45,127 nt of DNA from an uncultured Bacteroidia bacterium (GTDB taxonomy: Bacteria; Bacteroidota; Bacteroidia; Bacteroidales; CAJPTX01): assembly GCA_938038735.1 (NCBI GenBank), contig CALHSW010000068.1, positions 1-45,127 of the forward strand, written 5' to 3'. Positions within the stretch are counted from its first letter, which is position 1. Each line of letters begins with the position of its first letter. Position numbers and translations under genes: made by a program. Shown piece after piece: positions 17,076 to 24,564 of the stretch. The notes beneath the pieces were generated by a model. It had not been told where the DNA came from, searched no databases, and worked only from the letters and a program-made list of their open reading frames with translations.

Positions 17076-17619
17076 GTACTTCACTATGCGAGGTATTGCA
17101 TGGGCGTTACTGTTGGGAGTTGGAGTCGTGCTAGCGGGGTGCTCCCGCGAAGCGGAGGGGGACCAGGGATACGAAAACCTTAGCGACTTGGCCAATGCGG
17201 AGGCGACAGCGGAGGCGTTTGTGAAGAGCGTGCAGGCGGGCCCATTCAAGGGCGGTAATGGGGCAATGGTGCTGCATGTGTCAAGGGAGGAGCATGGCTT
17301 CGTGGCAGATCTCGAGGTGCGAGAATCGGGGAAGAAGACGAAGAGAGTGGCCTTCGGCATGTACGATATAGAGTACGATAGCCGCTTGCAGAGTGTGGAG
17401 ACCAAAGGGGGCGAGGTGCGTTTTCTCTACGAGGAGCTCCGGTTCAAGCTTAAGGCGAGTAAAGAAAAATCGGCATACCAAGGGGATGCCAACGAGCCGT
17501 CGCGTATCTATCGGGTTGTGCTGGACTCAGCGGGGCACATAGGGCTCTCGTCCATGCTTAGGGTTGTGAAGGGTGGAGCACCAGTGGTGCTGCGGATGGA
17601 TCAGCGAGTTAACGATTAG
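17065..17619 (+). CDS. Hypothetical lipoprotein downstream of the Cache-GAF sensor
   Basis: A 184-residue protein I do not recognise. A hydrophobic signal segment ends in the lipobox VLAGC (cysteine at about residue 26), so it is a likely lipoprotein. The mature part is charged and beta-rich (VLHVSREEHGFVADLEVRE, then SRIYRVVLDSAGHIG). ATG 17065 overlaps the sensor gene by 11 bases; ATG 17086 also gives a complete signal peptide and is equally possible. The overlap suggests translation coupled to the sensor gene, so it may be a periplasmic partner of that sensor, but this is inference only. Confidence 0.75.
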   Translation: MRSKYFTMRGIAWALLLGVGVVLAGCSREAEGDQGYENLSDLANAEATAEAFVKSVQAGPFKGGNGAMVLHVSREEHGFVADLEVRESGKKTKRVAFGMYDIEYDSRLQSVETKGGEVRFLYEELRFKLKASKEKSAYQGDANEPSRIYRVVLDSAGHIGLSSMLRVVKGGAPVVLRMDQRVND

Positions 17620-17759
17620 TTGATGGCTGTAGTAGATTGGGTGCGTAGCGGCTGCGCCATGCGGTCTAGCCTCGGTGTTTTCTAGCGTGCGCGTAGCGCG
17701 TTCCGTCCATTATTTTTTCCCTTTTGTTCTTATATAGGTGTTGGATTACAGAAAATCCG

Positions 17760-17767
17760 TACCTTTG
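17760..17767 (+). promoter_or_regulatory. -7 box upstream of the TPR protein and ribH
   Basis: TACCTTTG is a full match to TAnnTTTG followed by C. The predicted transcription start near 17774 is just before the TPR gene. No TTTG sits at the usual distance; GTTG at 17740-17743 is 16 bases away. Confidence 0.5.
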
Positions 17768-17785
17768 CCACGTTAACATGAAAAA

Positions 17786-18493
17786 ATGTTGGGCGAGATG
17801 GCTACGAGCAAGAAGCAACAAGGTGAGCAGGAAGGCGTAGAGCGCATGAACGAGGCGCTCACGAAGACGGAAAGTTTTATAGAGCGGTATCGCTACTGGA
17901 TATTAGGTGCGGTGGGCGCAGTGGTGCTTGTGGTTGTATGCGTGGTGCTGTATAAGAGCTATATCGTGGCGCCGCGGGAGCAGGAGGCGCAGGAACAGAT
18001 ATTCCATGCGCAGCAGCAGTTCCAGCAGGATTCCCTGGCGGTGGCGCTGAATGGTGATGGCAACAATCTAGGTTTCTTGCAGGTTATCAAGGAGTATTCT
18101 GGCACGAAAGCGGGCAATATGGCGCGTTATTACGCGGGGATGATTTACCGCGAGCAGGGGGAGTGGGATGCGGCATTGGAGATGCTTTCGGACTTTAAGA
18201 AGAACGATCAGATGTTGGCGCCAATAGCCTACGGCGCGATGGGGGATTGCTACGTGGAGAAGGACGATTTAGCATCGGGTGCCAAATACTACGAGAAGGC
18301 GATTGGCTACGTGGAGAATGGGCTTACTGCCCCGATATTCTTGATGAAGCTGGCGGCAGTGCAGGGAAGGCAAGGGAATTGGCAAGCCGCGATGTCAAGC
18401 TACGAGAAGATAAAGACAGGTTACCCGAGCAGTGCCGAGGCGCGCGACATTGATAAGTACATTGCGTACGCGCAGCAGAAAGCGGCGAAGTAG
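17786..18493 (+). CDS. Membrane-anchored TPR protein (YfgM-like)
   Basis: A 235-residue protein with a charged cytoplasmic N-terminus, one membrane span (about 33-56, YWILGAVGAVVLVVVCVVLY) and a C-terminal region of TPR repeats (GNMARYYAGMIYREQGEWDA; APIAYGAMGDCYVEKDDLAS; KLAAVQGRQGNWQAAMSSYE). The layout resembles YfgM/BamD-like scaffold proteins. A TPR protein of this kind just before ribH is a common arrangement in Bacteroidota. ATG 17798 (MATSKKQQG) is an equally good start. Its exact role is unknown. Confidence 0.88.
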   Translation: MLGEMATSKKQQGEQEGVERMNEALTKTESFIERYRYWILGAVGAVVLVVVCVVLYKSYIVAPREQEAQEQIFHAQQQFQQDSLAVALNGDGNNLGFLQVIKEYSGTKAGNMARYYAGMIYREQGEWDAALEMLSDFKKNDQMLAPIAYGAMGDCYVEKDDLASGAKYYEKAIGYVENGLTAPIFLMKLAAVQGRQGNWQAAMSSYEKIKTGYPSSAEARDIDKYIAYAQQKAAK

Positions 18494-18610
18494 ATCGGGG
18501 AGTATACTCCTTCGTGTTTGTAGAAGGCATTGCTACGCGGCGTGCGTAGGCGGGCTGCGCAGTAAAGGCGCAGCGGGTAGATATTAATTTGAAATAGAGA
18601 GAGAAGGGCC

Positions 18611-19123
18611 ATGAGTTCGGGATTATACGATGGGCTAGATACCAAGGTGAGGCTGCAAGGCGATGAGCAGGTGATTATATTTGCAGCCGATTGGCACAAG
18701 GATATTGTTGACATCTTGGTGAAGGATGCTATAGAGGAGTTGAAACGGCTCGGTGTGGATGACTGTGAGGTGATTCGCGTGCCGGGGACGTACGAGCTTC
18801 CGCAGGCTGTGGCGATGTATCTCAATCCCGATTGGCCAGAATTTGATTGTGAACCGGAGCGGGAGCTGCCCGATGGCATCATATGCTTTGGGGTGGTGGT
18901 GCAGGGGGAGACGCCGCACTTCACGTTTATTTCCCAGGCAGTGGCTACCAATTTGGAGCGTGAGGCGTGCGAGAATGCCTCGGTACCAATCATGTTTGGC
19001 GTGTTGACGACCAATACCGTGGAGCAGGCCATGGAACGTGCGGATGGCACGAATAGCCGTAAGGGTATAGAGGTGGCGCATGCGCTCGGGCGCATGATGG
19101 AATACGCACAGAGCCTCCGATAA
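18611..19123 (+). CDS. ribH: 6,7-dimethyl-8-ribityllumazine synthase
   Basis: A 170-residue lumazine synthase, the penultimate step of riboflavin synthesis: it condenses 5-amino-6-ribitylamino-uracil with 3,4-dihydroxy-2-butanone 4-phosphate. Hallmarks are the substrate loop VPGTYELPQAV, the GVVVQGETPHF segment with the catalytic histidine nearby, and FGVLTTNTVEQAMERA. The family forms icosahedral or pentameric shells. Length is normal. It follows the TPR gene by 117 bases, with a purine-rich GAGAGAGAAGG ribosome site before the ATG. No FMN riboswitch was seen upstream, and the other rib genes are elsewhere. Confidence 0.97.
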   Translation: MSSGLYDGLDTKVRLQGDEQVIIFAADWHKDIVDILVKDAIEELKRLGVDDCEVIRVPGTYELPQAVAMYLNPDWPEFDCEPERELPDGIICFGVVVQGETPHFTFISQAVATNLEREACENASVPIMFGVLTTNTVEQAMERADGTNSRKGIEVAHALGRMMEYAQSLR

Positions 19124-19218
19124 GTTCTTGCGGTGGAAGTTTGTAAGCCAGTTGTTAGGGTGTGTTTTTCTTGGTGATTCCTATTTTGTAAGAGGATTTA
19201 GGCCCATAGCGCCTGGGG

Positions 19219-20694
19219 ATGGTGCAGGGGCGAGGCGTAGGTATGGGGTACGAGTATTCGTTTGATCATTTGGTGCGTACGGCTAATGAGGCTTCGCTCT
19301 TTAAGGCGGTGTCGGAGGTGGCGGCGCAGCAGGGGCAGCGGGTTTACGTGGTGGGAGGTTTTGTGCGGGATGCCATCCTGGGGCGAGCGAATACAGATGT
19401 GGACCTGGTTACGGTGGGGTCGGGCGTGGAGCTAGCGGAGCGGGTGACGCGCGCCGTGCGGGGATCGCGCCTGCAGGTGTTCAAGAATTTCGGCACGGCG
19501 AATTTCCATTACAAGGGACTTGAGGTGGAGTTCGTAGGCGCGCGGCGAGAGTCGTATAGGCGAGACTCGCGGAAGCCGCTGGTGGAGGATGGAACGCTGG
19601 AGGAGGATTTGGCGCGTCGGGATTTCACCGTGAACGCGCTGGCAGTGAGCCTGAATGCTGAGGATTTCGGCGCGATAGTGGATCGCTACGATGGGCTTGG
19701 CGATATGAATAGGGCGTTGCTGCGCACGCCGCTCTCGCCGTCGCAGACGTTTGACGATGACCCCCTGCGCATGATGCGGGCGGCACGTTTTGCGGCGCAG
19801 CTGGGCTTTACTATAGATGATGCCGCCTTTGCGGCGATGCGTGCGTATGCAGAGCGGCTTCAAATCGTGTCATCGGAGCGTATTATTGAGGAGTTTAACA
19901 AGATTTTGATGTCGCCAATGCCCTCCATGGGGCTGCATCTCCTCGGCGAAACTAAGCTCTTGGATCAGTTCTTGCCGGAGGTGGCGGCGCTGCGAGGCGT
20001 GGAGACGGTGGAGGGGCGTGGGCATAAAGATAATTTCTACCATACGCTGCAGGTAGTGGATAATGCGGCGAGCCGGGGCGCAGATCTGTGGGTGCGCTGG
20101 GCGGCGCTCCTCCACGATGTGGGAAAGGCGCGGACGAAGCGATACGTGCCGAAGCAGGGTTGGACATTCCATTCCCATGAGTTCGTTGGGGCGAAGATGG
20201 TGGAGAAGATTTTCCGCCGGTTGCACATGCCGCTCAATGAGAAAATGCGTAGGGTGGAGAAGTTGGTGAGTCTCCATATGCGCCCCATCGCGCTGGTGGA
20301 CGATCAGGTTACGGATAGCGCCGTGCGCCGGTTGCTCTTCGATGGGGGGGATGAGATAGAGCAACTCATGCTGCTTTGTGAAGCGGATATTACCTCGAAG
20401 AATGAGAAGACCGTTGCCCGCTATATGAAGAATTTCGAGCGGGTGCGGGCGAAGATGAAGGATCTGGAGGCGCGCGATGCGATACGGAATTTTCAACCCC
20501 CGGTGAGCGGTGAGGAGATAATGGAGCTGTATAGCCTGCCGCCGAGCAGAGTGGTGGGGGAGCTAAAGAACGCCATAAAGGATGCCATCCTCGATGGGGT
20601 GATTCGGAATGACCGGGAGGAGGCGTTGGCGTTCTTGAGGCGCAAGGCGGAGGAGCTAGGGGTTGCGCCGAAGGGAGGAAAGGGGGCGCATTAG
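19219..20694 (+). CDS. cca: CCA tRNA nucleotidyltransferase with HD domain
   Basis: A 491-residue class II nucleotidyltransferase. The head domain has VVGGFVRDAILGR and the metal-binding pair in NTDVDLVTVG, then RRDFTVNALAVSL and DDPLRMMRAARFAAQLGF, typical of enzymes adding or repairing the CCA end of tRNA. An HD phosphohydrolase domain follows (about 250-400; LLHDVGKARTKRY, FHSHEFVGAKM). The related poly(A) polymerase family cannot be fully excluded, but this domain order is usual for Bacteroidota CCA enzymes. ATG 19243 (MGYEYSFDHL) is an alternative start eight codons in. It probably has its own transcription, since 95 bases separate it from ribH. Confidence 0.93.
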   Translation: MVQGRGVGMGYEYSFDHLVRTANEASLFKAVSEVAAQQGQRVYVVGGFVRDAILGRANTDVDLVTVGSGVELAERVTRAVRGSRLQVFKNFGTANFHYKGLEVEFVGARRESYRRDSRKPLVEDGTLEEDLARRDFTVNALAVSLNAEDFGAIVDRYDGLGDMNRALLRTPLSPSQTFDDDPLRMMRAARFAAQLGFTIDDAAFAAMRAYAERLQIVSSERIIEEFNKILMSPMPSMGLHLLGETKLLDQFLPEVAALRGVETVEGRGHKDNFYHTLQVVDNAASRGADLWVRWAALLHDVGKARTKRYVPKQGWTFHSHEFVGAKMVEKIFRRLHMPLNEKMRRVEKLVSLHMRPIALVDDQVTDSAVRRLLFDGGDEIEQLMLLCEADITSKNEKTVARYMKNFERVRAKMKDLEARDAIRNFQPPVSGEEIMELYSLPPSRVVGELKNAIKDAILDGVIRNDREEALAFLRRKAEELGVAPKGGKGAH

Positions 20695-20755
20695 CTATTA
20701 GAGCGTGCCGTACGTTCTAACCCTATTTTCAGCTGCGGTTAAGAGCGCACCAGGG

Positions 20756-20792
20756 CTCCACTAAACGAACGGTCGGTCGGGTTTCAGTGGAG
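20756..20792. other. Hairpin after the cca gene
   Basis: CTCCACTAAAC (20756-20766) pairs with GTTTCAGTGGAG (20781-20792) with one bulged C. No T-tract follows, so it may be an RNA end-structure rather than an intrinsic terminator. Confidence 0.4.
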
Positions 20793-20885
20793 AAAATTGG
20801 GCGAGAGATGGCGTATTTTATGATACGCCGGTTGAATTTTAATCGATACAATTATTGTTCGTGGCGTACGTGTCTTAATTTTCGC

Positions 20886-20893
20886 TACCTTTG
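20886..20893 (+). promoter_or_regulatory. -7 box of the patatin-barrel gene
   Basis: TACCTTTG matches TAnnTTTG and is followed by GG. It supports a start at 20934 and argues against the longer in-frame extension to 20787, which would begin upstream of the promoter and place 49 residues before the signal peptide. Confidence 0.55.
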
Positions 20894-20933
20894 GGGTGTG
20901 ATAATTGAGGGTGCTGTGGTACACGAGAAGAAA

Positions 20934-23291
20934 ATGCGTACTATCTTGCTGTTAGTGGCGGTTGCGTTCTGCTGCGTGGGGCAGAATGCAGTAGCCATGG
21001 TTGACATGCTGCGGGTATGCCAATATGACAGCGTGCAGCTAACGCAAGACACTACCGACATCCTCTGCGGGGAGGGAGATTCCTCATGGTATGGCGGACA
21101 GCTTGGGCTTGTGCTGAGCGGCGGCGGTGCGCGAGGCTTAGCGCATATCGGTGTGCTGCGCGCGTTGGACGAGATGGGCGTTCGGCCGGATTACGTCACA
21201 GGGACAAGCATGGGGGCAGTGATTGGGGGGTTGTACGCCATGGGGTATACCGGGGAGCAGATTTCACAGCTTAACCGCGAGGCAGATTGGAACGTGTTGC
21301 TGAGTCGCACCATTGATATGCGCAAGGTGGCGTTTGATCAAAAGTCAAGCTTTTCCCGTTCAGTGTTTTCTATCGGGCTTCGGGGTAAGCGGTTTCGTTT
21401 TAAGCTAGGCTACATAGAAGGGCAGAACCTATGGGATTTCTTTTTCCGCCTGACGTGGCCGGCGGTGAAGGTGCAGCGCTTTGACAGCTTGGCGATACCC
21501 TTCCGCTGCTGCGCGGGTGACGTGCTGCGCGGGGAATGCTGCGTGTTAGATTCGGGAAGTTTGGCGGTGGCGATGCGCGCGAGTATGTCGGTGCCAGGGG
21601 TATTCACGCCGGTAGTGACCCGCGACAGGCGGGTCTACGTGGATGGGGGAGTGTGCGATAATCTACCCATAGATGCCGCGCTAGCGATGGGGGCAGATCG
21701 TGTGATAGGGGTAAATGTGAGTACGCAGAATGCATATGAGTATAATCCGACCTTTGGCATTCGTCGTATCCTGAATAACTCCGCAATGTATTTTGGAATT
21801 AGAAAGGCGCAGGAGGATTTGCAGCGATGCGATGTTGCGATAGAGCCTAATTTGGAAGGGATGACGTCATCGACTTTTAGCAGCGGGCGGGAGATAGAGC
21901 AGCGGGGCTACCTCGCCGCGCTGGCGCAGCGAGAGGAGATAATGCGACTGGCGCAGCGCATGGGGCGGAAGGTGGGCGTCGGGGCACCCTGCGGGTTTGA
22001 TATGAGGAGGCTTCTTGACTCGGTGGACATTGACTCCATAGTGGTTGAGCTTGAATCGCTGCCCCTACGGCGTTTCGCCCTGAATGCCTCACAGCTAAAG
22101 GCTCCATCAAAGATAACGCAAGCGAACATGCAGCGCGCCTCGGACAACCTGATAGGCTCTGGCTATTTTACCCATTGCATTTACTACATTGACGAGCAGC
22201 AGCGTTTGCATTTGTTGCCGCAGCCGGCACCCCGATTCGTGATGAGCTTCGCAGCGAATGTGAACGATGCGTGGGGGGCGAGTGCCATAGTGCGGATGAG
22301 GATGCTCAACCCATTCTCTAACGTTTCAAGGCTCGATGTGGCCGCGATGGTCACAGCGCAGCCAAAGCTCGATGCGTCGTACACCACCTACGTCTCGCCT
22401 CGCATGAAGGCGTTCGTGCGTTTTGACCTTGACTACACCAGCGAAAAGCTTCCCTACTACGTGAATAATCAAAACGTGGCCTCAGTGTGGAAGCATGGGG
22501 TGGGGGCGCAGGGTTTCATAGGGTACATGCCGATGCTGAGCCTCACGATGGATCTAGGCGCACGCTACTCCTTTGTGTCACAGATTCCAAACAAGGAGTA
22601 CAACACGTGGGTGGGGTTAAAGTCGGAGGGGAAGTATCGGCAGCAGTCGCTGCGTCTGTTCTTTGATGTGCGGTGCAATACGCTCACCCGCCCCTACTTC
22701 CCAGAGCGGGGGCAGTCGGTGGTGGCGAGCGTGGCGTACCTCTTTAACTCCCCGCTCCAGAGCTACAGTTCGGCGGGGAAGGAGGAGGCCAAACAGAAGG
22801 TACAGAGCGATTTAGACAAACCGCACCAGTTCTACTCCATTAACTTCCGCTACCGCGGGACGTTTTCGCTGTGGAATGCGGTTTACCTTGAACCCTCCCT
22901 CGTGCTAGGGCTTAACTCCCGCACCACGGAGCGTTTCTCAAGCTATTTGGTGGGTGGCGGGTGCTTCACGGTGCGCGATGAGTTTGGCGATGTCCCATTC
23001 TATGGGATAGGGTATCGCCAGCTGAGCGCGTCAGACGTGTGGGGGGCGGCGTTTGATGCGCGCATACGCCTGTGGAAGGAGCTATTTTTTGTGACGCGGG
23101 TGAACTACGCACAGCTCAATGACACAATGGCAGGACTTTTTCGTTCGTTCACCAATCCGAAAGTTGGTTTGCTGGGGGGCGGGGCGGCCGTGGCGTGGAT
23201 GACACCGCTTGGACCGATGGCTGTGTCGGCATCGCTAGCGAACCAGGCGCAGAAGGTGTGGTTTAACTTCTCGCTGGGGTATACGTTCTAG
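20934..23291 (+). CDS. Patatin-like phospholipase fused to outer-membrane barrel
   Basis: A 785-residue outer-membrane protein with a signal peptide (MRTILLLVAVAFCCVG). The patatin domain (about 55-330) has the oxyanion loop LSGGGARGLA, the nucleophile Ser92 in GTSMG, and Asp237 in VDGG, so the catalytic dyad is intact. A POTRA-like segment (about 365-425, LPLRRFALNASQLKAPSKI) and a 16-strand-type Omp85 barrel follow, ending in SLGYTF with a terminal aromatic residue. This is the layout of PlpD-type (type Vd) autotransporters, where the lipase is displayed outside or kept in the periplasm. The expected activity is phospholipase A. No partner gene is obvious. Confidence 0.93.
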   Translation: MRTILLLVAVAFCCVGQNAVAMVDMLRVCQYDSVQLTQDTTDILCGEGDSSWYGGQLGLVLSGGGARGLAHIGVLRALDEMGVRPDYVTGTSMGAVIGGLYAMGYTGEQISQLNREADWNVLLSRTIDMRKVAFDQKSSFSRSVFSIGLRGKRFRFKLGYIEGQNLWDFFFRLTWPAVKVQRFDSLAIPFRCCAGDVLRGECCVLDSGSLAVAMRASMSVPGVFTPVVTRDRRVYVDGGVCDNLPIDAALAMGADRVIGVNVSTQNAYEYNPTFGIRRILNNSAMYFGIRKAQEDLQRCDVAIEPNLEGMTSSTFSSGREIEQRGYLAALAQREEIMRLAQRMGRKVGVGAPCGFDMRRLLDSVDIDSIVVELESLPLRRFALNASQLKAPSKITQANMQRASDNLIGSGYFTHCIYYIDEQQRLHLLPQPAPRFVMSFAANVNDAWGASAIVRMRMLNPFSNVSRLDVAAMVTAQPKLDASYTTYVSPRMKAFVRFDLDYTSEKLPYYVNNQNVASVWKHGVGAQGFIGYMPMLSLTMDLGARYSFVSQIPNKEYNTWVGLKSEGKYRQQSLRLFFDVRCNTLTRPYFPERGQSVVASVAYLFNSPLQSYSSAGKEEAKQKVQSDLDKPHQFYSINFRYRGTFSLWNAVYLEPSLVLGLNSRTTERFSSYLVGGGCFTVRDEFGDVPFYGIGYRQLSASDVWGAAFDARIRLWKELFFVTRVNYAQLNDTMAGLFRSFTNPKVGLLGGGAAVAWMTPLGPMAVSASLANQAQKVWFNFSLGYTF

Positions 23292-23437
23292 AAGAGTGCG
23301 TGGCATAGATATTGCGTGGTAGGGTGGTACGAAGCAGGGCGGGTGCGGGGCTATTTTGTGGCACGGAGTTTGATGGGTAGATGTGTATAGATTTTGATAG
23401 TTGGTAAAGGCAGATTAACACTAAAAAGTAGTAGATT

Positions 23438-24358
23438 ATGAAGATGCGTAAGTATTTTGTAATGGCGCTGGTGGCGCTAGGCGCGACGGCGGCGTTCTCG
23501 TCCTGCCAAAAGGATCCAAAGTATGATGCTCCGACGTTGGAGTTCCGTGATGGGAAGAATAATGTGGTTAAGACTTTCAACGAAGAGTCTTTTGGCACAG
23601 CGGGTATGTCGGTCGTTGTAAAGGTTGGTGACATCAAGGAGGTGAAGCTTGACAAGGTTGAGATAGTAGTTAAGTCTAGCTCCAAGTCGATCAAAACGTT
23701 TAACGTGAAGAAATTGATTGTAGGCAATTCGGGGGACACCAAGGATAAGTATGTTGGCTATTTTACCAAAGATGAGTTGGGAATGGGCCCGGACGATTGG
23801 AACTTGGATGGATTGATGATTAAGGCAACTGCTTTTGACAATCAAGGTAAGAGCGCATGGGTGGATTGCATCTACAAGAAAGATGGTGGCGCGGAGACCC
23901 CGGCTGCTGCGGTTGAGGCGAAGGCATGGGTGAATAACAATCAAGGGAAAGCCAATGGCGGTTTTAGTTTAACTGCGAAAAAGTCAGTCAAAAGTGATGA
24001 TCCTACTGCCGATTTGGTAAACGACAGTGAGGCAACGAAGGGGATTTCTGGGAAATTGAAGTCGAATACAGAATTGCAGTTCGCCCATGTTGAGAGTTCA
24101 GCAGTTGATTATTCAAATGTTACCAAGGCGGAAGTTGCTAAGGCTGCGGAAGGAAAGGCTTTTGCGGCGACTATTGATGGGCTGAAGGCCAATAGTCTCT
24201 TTATCGCAAAGGATAAGACGGGTACGACATTCTACCTTTTCAAGGTGACGGAGATTGGAGCTAATGATAAGGATTACAATGGGAACGAAGCTGAGCCTAC
24301 GAAAAGTGGTAATGGAAATGGTGGCTATATGATTTTCGGATACAAATCAAACAAGTAG
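23438..24358 (+). CDS. Hypothetical lipoprotein with threonine/lysine-rich body
   Basis: A 306-residue protein of unknown function. The signal segment (MRKYFVMALVALGATAAFSS) ends at a cysteine in FSSCQKD, a fair lipobox, and the mature N-terminus (CQKDPKYDAPTLEF) is typical of Bacteroidota surface lipoproteins. The body seems to be two beta-rich halves (about 25-150 and 160-300) joined by a proline/alanine linker. Codons are more AT-rich than in neighbouring genes, which fits either strong expression or recent arrival. ATG 23438 or 23444 could start it. It stands alone, 146 bases after the patatin gene, and ends in a strong terminator. Confidence 0.8.
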   Translation: MKMRKYFVMALVALGATAAFSSCQKDPKYDAPTLEFRDGKNNVVKTFNEESFGTAGMSVVVKVGDIKEVKLDKVEIVVKSSSKSIKTFNVKKLIVGNSGDTKDKYVGYFTKDELGMGPDDWNLDGLMIKATAFDNQGKSAWVDCIYKKDGGAETPAAAVEAKAWVNNNQGKANGGFSLTAKKSVKSDDPTADLVNDSEATKGISGKLKSNTELQFAHVESSAVDYSNVTKAEVAKAAEGKAFAATIDGLKANSLFIAKDKTGTTFYLFKVTEIGANDKDYNGNEAEPTKSGNGNGGYMIFGYKSNK

Positions 24359-24373
24359 TCCCGAAATATAGAG

Positions 24374-24413
24374 AAAAAAGTTGGCGCGGCGAGAGCTGCG
24401 CCAACTTTTTTTA
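24374..24413. terminator. Strong bidirectional terminator
   Basis: AAAAAAGTTGGCGC (24374-24387) pairs with GCGCCAACTTTTTT (24398-24411) around a 10-base loop, with T-runs on the plus side and the matching A-run on the other. It lies 16 bases after the lipoprotein stop. Confidence 0.93.
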
Positions 24414-24564
24414 TGCCGTGGAATATGCGTTTTTTAGGAATTGCGGGGTGGGCAGCATGGAGAATAGCTCCCGCTTTTTGTGCTGCGAGGATGGCAAACA
24501 GAATAATTATCGTTTACTTCGCGGCAGTAAGGTGAACCAAGAGCAAAGCTGGAGGAGGAGAGCA

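Noticed and set aside
20787..20933. 49-codon in-frame extension before the patatin signal peptide
   Set aside because: It would place the start upstream of the -7 box at 20886-20893 and bury the signal peptide inside the protein.
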